This document shows positions 36,380-49,300 of a DNA stretch of 64,000 nt, one piece after another (within the stretch, counting starts at the first letter, position 1; every line of letters begins with the position of its first letter). The position numbers and the translations under genes were made by a program. The notes beneath the pieces were generated by a model, which was not told the DNA's origin, ran no database searches, and saw nothing but the letters and a program-made list of their open reading frames with translations. Source of the stretch: Orbilia blumenaviensis (Eukaryota > Ascomycota > Orbiliomycetes > Orbiliales > Orbiliaceae); the NCBI GenBank assembly GCA_036872755.1, contig JAVHNS010000004.1, positions 1,984,001-2,048,000 on the forward strand, given 5' to 3'.

Positions 36380-37502
36380 ATGCCGACGCCCTCGAACACA
36401 AAGCGCGTCAAAGTACGTCACCCTTGCACCATCCCGTCACCCTCCGGCCATCCTGCCCAAGCTAGCTTACCTACCTACCATTCACGAACGAGCTAACCAA
36501 ATCCTCTTCCTTCTCTCTCTTTCTCTCCCTCCCCACACAGGGCGTGCAAATCTATAGACCTATAGGTATCCACTCCCTTGAGCTCCTCATATGCAGCAGT
36601 AAAACATAAAACACAAAAATAAAAAAGTTAAAAAAAAAATCTTATTCATATGACACGGTATCTGACTCGACATTCTACGAGGGTGTGTGCGCGTGCGTGT
36701 GTATACAGTATACGGCAACATCGCCACTCCAATCACCAAAGAGAACAGAACAAGCAATCTCCCGCCTGAACATACCCACCGGTGGACCGTCTCCGTTAAA
36801 GGCGTCTACGACGAGGACATCTCATACTTCGTCAAGCGTGTCCAATTCAAACTCCACGAGACATACACGAATGCCACCAGAAGTACGTCCCCCCATTGCA
36901 TTCTTATATATAAGATGAAAAAAAAAATCATCTAGTACGAAAAAAATGGGAATAGGAGGAAGAGCCGAGATAAGAGAGGGAAGGGAAAGAAGAAAACGAG
37001 ACTGGAAGAAAGAAAAGGAAGGAAGGGGAAAGAGGCTAAAAAAAGAAGAACAACAGCTCTCGACGCACCTCCCTTCGAAGTCTCCGAAACAGGCTGGGGT
37101 GAATTCGACATCCACATCAAAATCTTCTTCCGCACCGAATCCGGCGAGAAACCCCTCCAGCTCTACCATCACCTGACCCTTCACCCCTTCGGCCCGGACA
37201 AGGAAATAGCCAAAGAGCAGAACCGCCCCGTACACGCCTACCAGTATGAAGAAATCCTCTTCAACGAACCAACTGAGGCCATGTATGAAATCCTCACCTC
37301 GAATAAAGCTCCCGAGCTAGCTCCGAAAAGGACGGGGAAGATCATGTATGCCCAGGATACAGAAGGAGAGGAAGAAGACCGTTTAGCCGAGGCGATCAAG
37401 CAAGTCCAGGAGCTCAAGGAAGAAACCAGGAAGAAGCTGATAGACAAGGAGAAATCACTGGCTGAGATGAAGGCTGCGACAGGGAAATACCCCAAGTCGT
37501 AA
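36380..37502 (+). CDS. YAF9: YEATS-domain protein Yaf9 (NuA4 / SWR1 subunit)
   Basis: Yaf9 reads acylated histone H3 and is shared by the NuA4 acetyltransferase and SWR1 remodelling complexes. Four exons, 36380-36412, 36541-36565, 36709-36882 and 37057-37502, total 678 nt (225 aa). Exons 1 and 2 are only 33 and 25 nt. Joined, they read MPTPSNTKRVK, GVQIYRPI and VYGNIATP, the normal Yaf9 N-terminus. The YEATS domain has HTHRWTVSVKGV, ISYFVKRVQFKLHETY, PPFEVSETGWGEFDIHIKIFF and LYHHLTLHPFG. The C-terminal helix KQVQELKEETRKKLIDKEKS forms the coiled coil that docks the protein into its complexes. Because of the tiny exons, automated models are likely to miss the start. Confidence 0.93.
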
Positions 37503-38168
37503 AAAAAAACTCTCTTTTCCATCATACCGGCCCCTTCCATCCGAAATATCTGACGAGAGAGAGTCAGAAATAGAGAGAGTGCGATAGAGAGTAACAGCAA
37601 AAGTGAACGTGAGAGAGAAAAGGGGAAAGAAAGGAGCCTATTACGAGAGGAAAAAAGGATATTACGAGACCGAAAGGACATATCACGAAAATAACTCGGA
37701 TATATATCACTTTTCTCACATAAATTCCTCAGCAGGTTTTTCTTAATTTCGATTTTTGTTACGAAACGTGAATGCCCGGAGCGGCCATCACGTCAGAGGA
37801 AGGCTGGATCGCATCAGCCCTATACCGCCGCTTCCGCTTTTCTTTCCTTTTTTGCATTTTCATTGGGGTATTTTTTCGTCCACTCAAAGGTCTGCTTTTT
37901 GTTTCAAAAGGGGAAAACTTGCGGTTTTAGAAAATTGGTGTTCCCTATTATTATTTTTTTAAGCCTCGGAGCTATTAGATTGTTCTTGATATGATATCAG
38001 AAAAACACACAATTGTACGATACCCATGGGAATTCAATTAATTTTTTATTTTTTTTTCTTTTTAGCCATGTTCCTCCCTGTACTCCAATAATCGTACACG
38101 TATCATTTCTCTTCCCCAGAAAAAAAAAAAGAAGAATCAGCAAGAAAAAAAAAAGGCTCGTGACAGCC
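37503..38168. other. Convergent intergenic region, YAF9 / DBP9
   Basis: It lies between two facing 3' ends. A/G-rich runs follow the YAF9 stop and T/A runs precede the DBP9 stop. No gene is supported. Confidence 0.6.
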
Positions 38169-39340
38169 TTACTTCTTCTTCCCAAAGCTCTTCAGCGGAT
38201 CCTTCCTCTTCCCCGTCCCCGCCTTCTTGCCCTTCCCTTTCCCCTTCTGCTTCCCCCTAGCCGTCCTCCTGCTCCCCACCTTGAATGGCACACTACCACC
38301 GCCTTGTTGCAGCCCCAGACCCGCAGCCCTGCCCTTCCCCAGCAAATACTCCGGCACCCTCTTCATATGCTGCTGGACCTTAACAACCTTAATCTCCCGA
38401 TCATGCCTCAAATGCCTCAAATCCTCCGGATTCTCTTCAAAATGTCGTTTTAACTTCTCACTGGCCATCAACTCAGCCCTCAACTCCTTCATCCGTGCGT
38501 TCTGAACCGCAACTTTTGTAACCGCGCGTAATGCATCGTCCATTCGATATCTAAACGCATCTAACTGCTTCATGTCGAAATTGTACGGTTTCAACTCATG
38601 TCCCACTTTCGCTTGTTGTTTTTTGATCCTTTCGAGTACCTTCTCATCGTTTATAGATGATGGTACGCTGGTAGGTCTGTGTTTCCCATATAGTGCCTTC
38701 GGGACGTAGAATGATAACGCCATACCCGAGTTTCCTGCTCGTGCGGTTCGGCCGATCCGGTGCATGTATGATTTCGAGGTTAGCGGTAAATCGAAGTTTA
38801 GAACGCAGGTGACGTTTTGGAAGTCCACGCCGCGGGAGACGCCGTATTCTGAATCTCGTTTTCGGGATTTTGTCTTCTTCTTCTTCTTTGTGGATTTTTT
38901 CTTCTTTTTCATGGGTTCTCCGTCCCCTTCCTCCGTTCCTTCCATGGTAGTATCCCCTTCTTCATCAGCACCCTCATTCCCATTTTCACCCACATCCCCA
39001 TCATCATCTTCTTCTTCCTCCTCTTCATCCCCCATAATCTCATTCTCATCCGTCGCAATAATAATCTCATAAACATTCTTATTAAACTCCTGCACGATAT
39101 GCAATCTCGAATTAACCGGAAGTTCAGAGTTGAGCACACAAGCTCTGATACCGAACTGTTCCAAAAACAGGCGTAGACGGTAACAGCGGTCGACGTCGGC
39201 GACGAAGATTATGGATTTGCCTTTGATCAGTTTCAGCTTGAAGATGACGTAGAGTAGGAGGAATTTCGTGTCCTCGCCCGTGCTGTTATATATTATAATA
39301 TACTATATTAGCCAACCTTGTGTCTCCGTATAATAGTAGC

Positions 39341-39383
<43 letters not shown>

Positions 39384-40292
39384 ATAGTAGCAATAAATAG
39401 AAGGAAAGAGAAAAAAAGAGGATTATACCTAATATAAAACTGCTTCACCGCCTCTCCACCCCCCGCCTCCGCCTCCTCCCTGGCATCGGGCTTATAAACG
39501 AACGGATGTCTACAGAACAACTTCTGCAGACCCTCAACGTCATCCGTAAGCGTAGCAGACATCAAAAAGGTCTGTACACCCTTCGGTAACGCCCCGGAGA
39601 GCACTTGCATGTCATTCTCATGGCCGTAGGAGAGTATTAAGTCGGCTTCATCGATTACCAAGTATTTTAACGATGCGAGAGAGAGGGTTTCGGTGTTGAA
39701 GTGGATTGCTGCGCGGGAAGGGGTTGTTATTACGATTTTTGGGTGGGAGAGGAGGAGGGATCTGTATATATATATATAAAAAAATTTATATCACTTCATC
39801 AGTAGAATTAAAATGGGAATGGGAGAAGGATAAAAAAACGTACTGCTGGATAGAATCAGAAATGTTCCTAGCAATATTAACCGCCGTAATCTGCTTCCCA
39901 CAGAAAGCCGTATACTGCTCCACAACCTTATGTACCTGATCCGCCAGCTCTCTCGTCGGTACCAGGATCAATGCCTCCGTAGCTTCTCCATCATTACCAT
40001 TCCCAGCACCACCACCACTACTAGTAGTGGTAATATCCTGAGAAGCCAACAGCCGGTGTAGAATCGGCAGTAAATAAGCACCAGTCTTGCCAGAGCCCGT
40101 CTTCGCACGCGCAAGAACGTCTTTACCCTCCAGCGCAGGAGGGATGACGGATTGCTGTACGGGAGTTGGGACGGAGTAGTTTAGAGCAGTGATTGCCTGG
40201 AGGAGACGGGGATCGAGAGGGAGGGATGTGAATGTTGAGGATGTTTTGGTTGTGGCGGGGGACCAATCTGTGTCGGAGAGTTTGCGCTTCAT
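38169..40292 (-). CDS. DBP9: ATP-dependent RNA helicase DBP9 (ribosome biogenesis)
   Basis: Dbp9 is a nucleolar DEAD-box helicase needed for 27S pre-rRNA processing and 60S subunit assembly. Three exons, 39844-40292, 39429-39761 and 38169-39282, total 1896 nt (631 aa). Motifs in order: Q motif [22 protein letters not shown], Ia [10 protein letters not shown], Ib [46 protein letters not shown] and [12 protein letters not shown]. Between IV and V there is an acidic run (EEEEEEDDD) and a basic run ([17 protein letters not shown]), the typical Dbp9 insertion, here longer than in yeast as far as I recall. The C-terminus is highly basic. Intron 2 holds a long trinucleotide repeat. Confidence 0.94.
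39335..39390. repeat. TAG/CTA trinucleotide microsatellite in DBP9 intron 2
   Basis: An almost unbroken AGT/TAG repeat (about 15 units) lies wholly inside the intron spanning 39283-39428. Length variation here would not alter the protein. Confidence 0.95.
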
Positions 40293-40955
40293 GGTTTTTT
40301 ATTTTATTTTTATGTTTATGTGGTTGGGTATTGATATCAATTGGTGGTGGGAGGTAAGAGGTGGAGGAGGAGGTTTTTTTTTTGAAGGTTTGAAATTTTT
40401 CTTTTGCTTTGCGCGCGACGCAAGGCCTGCGATTCGAGGTCTTGGCGGCTAAAAAAGCCACTCGCATGCGCCTGGGAGGACATGGAGCATGGATATAAAA
40501 CAGAATCTTTCCATGCGTCAGATACTCAGATTTTATATATAAGTAGGTACCTAGGTACCTAGGTATATGTATAGATTAACGATTCACAGACATAACCTAG
40601 AATAGCGTTACCGTCGGAAATGAGAATTATGACTTCGTTATTATTATACATGTATATACAGCTGCAGCAGCCGGCTACCCCTTCGAATCAAGAACCCCAC
40701 CGATCGATCCCAGATCCAAAGAAAAAAGCCTTAAAGAAAAGAACCGCAAAACCCAGCCCATCCAAAGCCTCCAGTCAAAAAACCAATCCCCCCCCCCCCC
40801 CAATGAACATCTAAACAGGCCCTTTCTATACTATAGTATATCATATCTTCAAGATCCTAATACGACCCACAACCCTCCCCAAATAAAGTATCCCCACCAT
40901 AAAATAAGACATCTAAAAGCCTCCTCCTCCCGTAAACTGAAAAGATGCATAATAT
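40293..40955. other. Intergenic, DBP9 to BOL3
   Basis: It holds the DBP9 promoter and the BOL3 3' side. Two overlapping perfect TACCTAGGTA palindromes occupy 40548-40565. A run of about 13 C lies at 40790-40802. No gene is supported. Confidence 0.6.
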
Positions 40956-41588
40956 TCACTCCTCCCCCACCGGTGTCGCCTTCGTCTTCAGCTGAATCCC
41001 ATGCCATCCTTTGATCTCCTCCGCTAGAATACCTTGCACCTCCCTGTGCATCTTGAGCGTCGTCAGCCCTCTGAACTTCGGCGACTCAATCTCAACGGCA
41101 TACATTGATCCACAGCCGCCGGAGATGTCCTTTACCTATTATTTTTTGTATAGATAGATAATTAGTATAGTTGACACTAGAATAGATAGTAAAGAAAATT
41201 GCAACAATTGCTATGCAATATCAAACTCCACAGGCTTATAAATCCATCTCAAACTTCACGTCACCATCATCATCATCATACATACATTACAAATAAACCT
41301 CAAAATAATAAGAAAGAAGAAAAAAAAGGAAAAAAGACTCACATCCAACCGACTAGGACTCAACCCATCCCTCAGCTTCTCAAATATCCCCGCCTCCTTC
41401 TCATCCAAATACTCCGGCACCCCCTCAACCGGATACCGCAGTCCCAACCCCCTTGAAAACCATCTTTGCGATCCTGCCGTCGTTATTGTCGGAAGAAGCA
41501 CAAGTCGAAGTCGAGCATTCGCATACCCACCAACCCTTCTTGTAGCAGCAGTGGTTGCAGCTGTGCCAAAGCTTCTTAAAATCGACAT
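40956..41588 (-). CDS. BOL3: Mitochondrial BolA-like protein
   Basis: BolA proteins of this type (yeast Bol3, human BOLA3) help deliver 4Fe-4S clusters to mitochondrial enzymes such as lipoate synthase. Two exons, 41343-41588 and 40956-41135, give 426 nt (141 aa). The first about 45 residues are Arg/Ala/Thr-rich without acidic residues, a mitochondrial presequence. The BolA domain reads EAGIFEKLRDGLSPSRLD, DISGGCGSMYAVEIESPKF and LTTLKMHREVQGILAEEIKGWHG. The invariant His is in KMHREV, and the Cys in GGCGSMY is the residue that marks the BOLA3 subgroup. The intron is GTGAGT...AATAG. The exon 1 start is the only in-frame Met upstream of the presequence. Confidence 0.92.
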
Positions 41589-43969
41589 GTTTTTTTTTTT
41601 TTTCTTTTGAATTCTTTTCTTTTCTGAAAATTGTGATTTATTATTTATCGGTGTATTGTCCCTCTCTCTTTTTTTTTTTGGCTGGATTTATAGTAGAACT
41701 ACCGACCCCCTTGCGGCGTTCATGTGGACATGCTTTAATTGATTTAATATATGTATAGTAGCACCCAAGCAGGTGAATGGTGGTATGGTATGGTATGAGA
41801 TGAGATGAGATGCGATGAGAGGGGGGAGGGGAGGCGATGGCAGGAGGCAAAGAAAGCTAAGCTTTTGAATTGAAAGTTACTTGAGTAAAGGTATGTGGCT
41901 ATTTTTTTTTTTTTTTTTCTCTCTCGGTGGAATGGATGGATAGATGGATGGTGTAGGGAAACGTGCTGCAGGGGAACTGGGGAATGTTAAGATATGCATG
42001 CGAATTGTTGGAGTTTTTTTTTTTTTTTTTTTTGTTCCTATGACGAAAAAAACTAGCTAGGATTTATAAGCCTCCAGAATACATACATACCTCCTTCAGG
42101 GACCCTCTCCGGACCCACGATCTGATAACGAATTTCGCATGTGGGAGGAGAGATAACAAGATAACTAGGGTATATAGTATAGTCGCCAAATCTCGAGAGA
42201 TAAAAATTCCCCAGAAAAAAAAAGACGACATCATTATATTTCACACTGTCTCTACTAATAAAAGCTAGATAATATAATGTAAAACTAGAGGTAAAAATAA
42301 TATCGGGTATAGAAGTAAATATAAGAATAGAATCGAATTTCCCCCCGAAAAAAGAGCACAAAGCGCAAGCAGAATGTTATAAGTTAAGTTATCTATTGTT
42401 ACACATGGTTGACACACTCAAAAGACAATTCAACAGCCATTAACGAAATAACCGCGACCTCGAATCCAAATCACTTAAGATTGAATCCGTCTTTTCTTCT
42501 TCTTCTTCTTCAAAAATAAACCCAATGCACAGTCAAAAACAAAAACAAAAAAGCCAAAGACAACTGTAAAACCCGGCAGAATCCAGAACATTTCCCTCCG
42601 ATAATATAATATAATATAGTATACTCATGTAAAAAGATAATTTTCAATTCCCAGCATGCATAATACCAAAGAAACGAAATGTTAAACCTAATGATATATA
42701 ATACCTAAAGGAAAAAAAGCAGAAACAAAAAAAGCATAAGAGAATTCCAGTCCCATTTTTTTATATCCACCAACCGACCGACTGCCCCCAAAAAAGTGTG
42801 TGTTTCCAATCTGAAATACCAAAGGAAGATGAGGTGAAGAAAAAAAAGAAAGTAGAGAGACCCCCGAAGGGAAATTGAAGCACGCGCACATAAAAGAAAA
42901 GGGTAGAGAGGGGTGGGTTGTCCGTTTGTTAGCAGTAGGTAGTAGGTAGTAGGAAAAGTAGTCGCACCACAGAGGAAAAAAATCCAGAATCCATCGTTTG
43001 TTTTTTCTTATAACGAAAAAGGAAAGAAAGAAAGATTTTGTATTAATCTTTAGAAGGAAAGCGAATAACGGAAAAAGGAAAAGAGTTTAAATATAGATGA
43101 AGTAGTAGTAGTAATAGTAGTAATAGTAGCTATCCATAGTGTGCGAAGTAGTAGAAATAGTAAACTTAAGACCTCCATTGATAATAATGGCAGGAGGGAT
43201 GGTTTATGTTGGATAAACGGAGGACTTGGGGAGTTGAGGGAAGAATGAATATAAGGAAATTTAAGAAAAGAAATAGAAATGACGAAAAACCAGAGTTAGA
43301 AAAGAGTTAAAAGGAAAAGGCTTATCCAAGAACCCTTCTGCATAAAGCGTCAGGAGAGGTAGGTGGAAAAGATGTAAACTTTTTGCAAAGGAAATTAGAA
43401 AGAAAAAAGAACAGAGCCAAGTATCTAATAAACAATCGGCGTGAAAAGGTGTTAGGCGCTGGATCCAAAATCGTGGAAAGCGCTCAACTAGTACTGGGAC
43501 TGTAAAGTATATCCCTGCGAGTGATAACAGTAAAAAAGACAAACTTCCAATGACAATGATTAAACAATTTTTGCAGGTAAAGAAAACGAATATCAAAAAC
43601 AGGAACGGGCATAACGCCATAAGGAAAGGACAAAGAAACCCCTGAAGCATTCAAGCATAAGCAAGTTAATCTTGAAAACAATAAAACTCATCAATTCACG
43701 GTCAGTGCTTGGTTAGTAGGAGGGGCGTGACAGTTTCGGTCGTCAGCCATTAAGGGAGGAAAATGATCGTAAAAATACACTCAAGAAGAAGAAGAGTAAA
43801 AAAAAAAGAAAAGGGAATCCCAAGGGTTTTTGTCCAAAAGCAAGAAAACTTCAAGAAAGGAACGAAAGACAGTTCAGAACTTATGCCCAATTAGTAAGCA
43901 CGCTCATTCGCCCGAACGATGTTGGATGGATATGAATGTCGAACAAAGATTGCCAGTTTTTTGATCTCC
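41589..43969. other. Intergenic, BOL3 to GAC1
   Basis: This 2.4-kb stretch has T-runs at about 41590-41603, 41901-41918 and 42015-42033, a GATGA-type direct repeat at about 41797-41820, and long A/G-rich stretches between 42700 and 43130. The largest open frame, 129 codons on the minus strand at 43261-43650, is hydrophobic low-complexity sequence without recognisable domains. The right part is probably GAC1 3' untranslated sequence. Confidence 0.5.
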
Positions 43970-46372
43970 TTAGGTTTGGATAGTAGCACGGATATCGAAC
44001 GGCGTGGTGGCAGGGAAGCCGTAGATGTGCGATGGGGATGGGGACCTCGATCCCTTCTGGGAACCTTGAGAGGAGGAAGATGTGGATGATGTAGTAATAA
44101 AACCATATCCACTGGTTCCGTCGAGACCCTGGTGTGGTGGTGATGGAGATCGGGAAGACATCTTGTAGTTCGAGGCCGCGAGAGTATGATTCTCGTGACC
44201 AGGTCCCTCTGGCCGGTTTGGCATGGAAGAACCGGTCGTCAAGGATGGTGAGGACTTAGCAGAGCCGAACTGTGTTTTATCGTTATCGTTAGCGCTTTAG
44301 GGCTTTCGGTATGAACGTCGAGTCGATGGAGAACTTACGAAGCAGAAGTTCTCGAGGATTTCCTTGTACGAGGCGGACTCGACGGAAGGCTTCCTGTCGG
44401 AACCGAGGGACTTGAGAGCATCCAGGGATGATGGCTTGAAGGTGGGGGTCGGGACGGGGGTGGCAGCAGGGGTCGAGTTATCAAGGGTGACTCGAGGAAC
44501 CTGCTTGTCATTGGGGGTAGTGAACGTTGCGCTGAGAGCTGGGGAGGAGTGGGACCGGGGTAGACCGTTATTCGCATTCAGACTATGAAAGTACGGATTC
44601 GGTACCGGCTTCTCCTCCTTAACGTTGGTCTTCACCTTGAGACCAGTTCGCTCGGGACCAAGAACAGTGTTAGCGGTAGCCATAGCTGCTGCCAAGGAAG
44701 CACCAAAGTCGTATCGATTGCCAAAAGCATTCCCAGACGGATTTGCTCGACGTGCTAGGGCTTCTGGATCGACGGCACTGGTCTTCTTGACAGGCTTGGT
44801 TGGTCGCATATCCATCTGGCGGTCAACAGCGTGAGAGAACATCTTGTATTCGGGTTGAGTCTTCAAGTCATAAGCATCAAAGGCGTCGTCAAAGATTGGC
44901 ATGGACCTCGGTCGTGGAGCAGATGGGTTGGTAGAGCCCCTGCTGCGTGGTAGCGGTCGGGAAGAAGCAGACGATGGTCCGGACTTTCCGTGCTGTGGGA
45001 TAGCCTTCTTCTTGAAGTCGACCTGGTAGTTGATAGAGTTGTTGTTATCCCAGAATTCCTGATCATGGCAGCGGTATCTAACACAGAAGAACAAGGTCTT
45101 GTTCTCCAGGTTGGCCATGTCCTCAAGCTTAATCTTAAATGTGAAGCGGTCATATCCATCGTCTAGGTGTCTGCGACGGATGTCGTTAGTAAACTCAGCA
45201 GCCACCTCCGATGTAGTCTGCCAGTAGTCCAAGGTGAACCGAGCGACGACCAATTTTTGGAAGGCAATGTTTGCTACTGCCACATGGCCAAGCAGGGCCT
45301 TCTTGTCGTGGGAAAGAAGAACCTTCTCAACACGAACCACGGCAGTGCTTCTATCCTGACGATCTGGGAAGTTGGGGGTGGCAATCTCCCACTCAAACGG
45401 AGGCTCCTCAGATGAAGGGAAGGGGTATTCATTGTCGGTATCCAGATTGGATTCAACTGGAGAAGACCCTGCGCTGACGGCAGTAGGACGCTCAGAGTGG
45501 AGGAAGTGTCGGACGTGTTCCAGGTGGGAATCGAAGTGGACGACCTTGGGGTATGTCGGTGTGGAAGGCATACTTGAGGGTCTCCTCCTGAGGTTTGGGC
45601 TCTTCAGAGAGGACTTGACAAGCTCGCCACTCTTCTTGCGAACCATTGGTGGGGCTACCTGATAGGCATCATCATCCTCGTCCTCTTCGCCCATATTAGG
45701 AGAGCCTGTCTGGCTTTGACTTCTCCTTGGCTCCTCCGGTTGTCGGATTGTTGGTACCTGCCTGGAAGCGGACCCATCTGATGCCGATCGAGCATGGCCG
45801 ACAACATGTGCCAGCTTCTGGTGGATACGAGCACTGAGGATTTCCGGTGATCGTTGTTCAATGAAGACCTGTTCGGGCTTGGGATCCATTACAGGCGATG
45901 CTGCTCTTCTCTGGGGGATGCTGTTCCTGATGGCAGCCTCCAACTCCTTGACGTCAACCACCTGGCGTCCACGCTTGATGAGACTGTTCTCGGTTTCATC
46001 ATCGCTCGAGTTCTGGGAGGAGTCGGGCGGGGAGATGACGACACCGGTAGACATCATCGGTACGGGCGGTGCCTGTCGAATGCTGCTTCCAGATGTCGAC
46101 CTGGGAGGATGTAAAATTGGACCACTTCCACCGGGCGGGGACATCATAAAGTGTGGTGTATTAGCATCACCAGGCCGTGACCCGGGAAGAGAAGAACGAC
46201 GATGCTTGTTAAGATACGATGTCGACCTGGTGGGCTGTGGCTTGGAAGGTGAGATCAAAGTTATAGCAGCGGATGGAGGAGATGATATCTCAGAGAATGA
46301 CGATGACCGACTGCTCGCCCGCGACTGAGCATGGGATGCATTGGGAGAAGGGCTGGGGGGAGTGTAAGGCAT
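43970..46372 (-). CDS. GAC1: Glycogen-targeting PP1 regulatory subunit (CBM21)
   Basis: Proteins of this type tether protein phosphatase 1 to glycogen and activate glycogen synthase. Two exons, 44339-46372 and 43970-44269, total 2334 nt (777 aa) across a GTAAGT...ACACAG intron. I chose Met at 46372 because MPYTPPSP is the usual start in this fungal family; the frame is open further upstream to a Met at 46516. The N-terminal 320 residues are Ser/Pro-rich and disordered. The PP1-docking RVxF motif is KVVHFD, directly before LEHVRHFL. The CBM21 carbohydrate-binding domain follows with VEKVLLSHDKKALLGHVAVANIAF, FTFKIKLEDMANLENKTLFFCVRY and the glycogen-binding WDNNNSINYQVDF. The C-terminal part is Ser/Thr/Pro-rich. 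Phosphorylation control is likely but not visible. Confidence 0.9.
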
Positions 46373-49300
46373 CCGACCGACTTTTTCAGCGGAAAGGAAG
46401 GGTAAGAGGTTAAGTAGTAGTCCGAGGACTTCCCTTCCGATGGGGAAGAAGAGAAAGAAGAGGAGAGAGGAGAGTATAATGGAAGGATAAAATCCCGATC
46501 CGTCGTCGGTGTCCAAATAAACACAGATAAGAGCCCTGCCGATTAGCGCAATTCCGTCCGTCGAAATAGCTAATCAGGGCCCGGCCGGAGCAGAAGCAGA
46601 TCGTTACAGAAAACGGTCTTGCTTTTCTGGCTTTAGAGTTCGAGAGAGAGGTCCGGGTGATGAGATGATAGAGTATTTGAGGTATTCGATATGGGTATTT
46701 GATAATCGAATTAGGCCTTGAATTGAATCGAAATGGAAGTCAATTCAGATTCAGTAATTCAAGGATGCCGAAATCGAAAATGCAACAATGCAAGTTTAAT
46801 CAAAAAGAGAATTCAAAAAAACGAGCAATGCGAACGAAGCAGAAATGAATCCTATAGAAGCCAGAGATAAAAATTAGTATTAGTAAAAACGGATTCCTCT
46901 TTCTTCCTTCGTCTTCGTCTCCAGTCTTATCGGATCTAAAAAAAAATAATATAAAAAAGGAACGAATGAAAGCTACAAGAACAAATATAGCTCTCTCTCT
47001 ATATAAAATTCATCAAAAAAAAGAATGAGGAGAGAGAGAAAAAAGTTTAGCTGGAATGGGGAGGCAAATGGCGTAGGCCATGACTGTGAGTCGGTCTGGC
47101 ATGCTTGGAGGCCACCCAAATATCTTTCCGGACTGGCCGCTGGTAACTGGCAGAAACAGGCGAATCCAACCAGATCAGATCAGATTCTGAACGAAAAAGC
47201 CTGCACTCCAACCCGAAGCCAAAAGCTAAAAGGTCAGATACCCAGTTCGGGGCACCACCCAAACCAAGAAGAAAGAAGGAAAAAGCGTTGAACTTCGCTC
47301 GCCTGAGCATGGGCCCCAACCCAGATCGACCCAGCCTATCACAACACAATTCTCCGCCGCCCGGTGACGCTGGCTGGCTGGCTGTCTGTCTGGTTCAGGT
47401 CCCAAGCTTGAACCCGACCCAGCCCCAAAACCCGGCCGGCGCTCCTCTCCCAAGAAAATAGGATGGATGCATACGACAGAACTTAATATTAATGGCCTTC
47501 ATCAAAAGAGACACCATTAATTGTAGGATGCAAGATAGGAGAAGAAGAATCACCCCTATGCATATGCGTGTTTGTGAAGTGAAGTGAGGTGAAGTGAATA
47601 AGAAACATGCGCTATCAGTCAGACCAGCCGCTTTCTTTCCCCCGTCAAGCGTGTTACGGAGCACCAGGACGATAGACCAGCAGCTCTTTTTTTTTTTTAG
47701 AAAATAAAAAAAAGCTGGCTTTCCATCCAGAGGCTTAGAGTTGACGGAGATAGAGATAAGAAGAAAATAGGTTGTTCTTACAGCAGCAGCAGCACAGACC
47801 ACAAACTCTCACACACAGACAAACAAATCCGAACGGAGAGTTAGGTCGATAGAGACAGAGGACATAGACAGAGATGGAGAATGGAGAATGGAGATGAGAG
47901 AAGAGGTCACAAACAAATCACAATGCCTTGCCATGCCCGAGTCCAGCAGAAGCGCCATGATCTATTAAGAGGAACGGATTTGCAATGCAATGGGGGTCAC
48001 ATGGAAAATAGTCTCGTAGGAAATAGTGAGTTCGTTCAACATGCCGTGGAACATCGAAAGGTGTATCCATCAGGAAAGCGTAAGAAAACGGAAAACCGTT
48101 CTCAGAGAAATAAGGAAACGCCGAAGCTCGAAGCCTCTTTTTTGTTTTTCATACTAACCCTTTAAAATAAACAATCACGAGAGCAATGTACTGGTAATCA
48201 GAACGATTTATGTCGCGGTAGGTGAATAAAACAAGGCGAGTTGAATAGATGAGAAGGAAAAAACGCGAGGTGGGCGTTTTTTTTAAGAGGGTGGTGTGTT
48301 CGGAATTCGACGCTGACGAAACCGATATATGCAATGGATGCTCTGCAAGAAAACTGAATTCCTCACACAGGCTTTGTCGAATGATAGGTAAGATAAAAAG
48401 GTTCCAGGTATTTTTTTTTTTAGTTTTTTTTTTTTTTCTTTTCGTCGAGGTGACCCTTCTGAACAAAATATATAAAAAAGAAAACCTAATGATGATGTAT
48501 AAAAAAAAGAACCTATTGAAGACTCGTAAACCAAATGCCCAACAGTCGACAGAGTGGTGATGGATGGATGTGGTGTTGAGGTGTTTATAGGGAAAAGGGC
48601 GTTAATGGCGGAGGGGGTGAGGTGAGGTGTGAGGGAAGGGTGGATGGGATGGATAATAAAAGTCGTAAGAGGGTCGTCAAGCCTCGCTATGTGGAGTGTC
48701 GAATGGGAAGAGGAAGGAAGAGAAAAAACAGAGAGAGAAAGAAAAAACGAAGGAGGAAGGGAAGAAGGATATGGCGAGGATTAAAAGTTTATTATCGGAC
48801 GAAGAGATGTAATAATAATTGTTGTATGTACGGGCTGTACAGAGCAATGGATGTATTGGATTGTATGCAAAGGGAAAGAAGCCCAAGAGCTTTTTTTGAG
48901 GTGGCGGATTGGGAAGGGAAATTCTGATACCAGAACAGCAATCGAACAAGAACAGACCATGCATTGCCCATGCACGAATGCAGAAAAAGAAAAGTGTATA
49001 ACTATTACGAATAGCAAAAGAGACGCTGATAGAGACGAGACTCACCCTTCCTGCTGGTTGCTGGCTAACGTACTGGGGTGAGGATCGAACGGGATAAGGC
49101 GGTGAGAAGGTGGGCGGGTGGTTGTCTGGGTGTGGGTCGTCGCTCCACTCTGTCCTTGTATCGTCGCCCTCGCTCTCGCATCAACGTTTGGAAAGATGGT
49201 GCAGTTTGCAGACAGGTATATTCAAGGGAGGGAGGACTCGAGGGAAGGGAAAGGGAAGGGAAGGAGAGGGAGTGCAGTGGGGCCTTGTAATTGGACGCAC

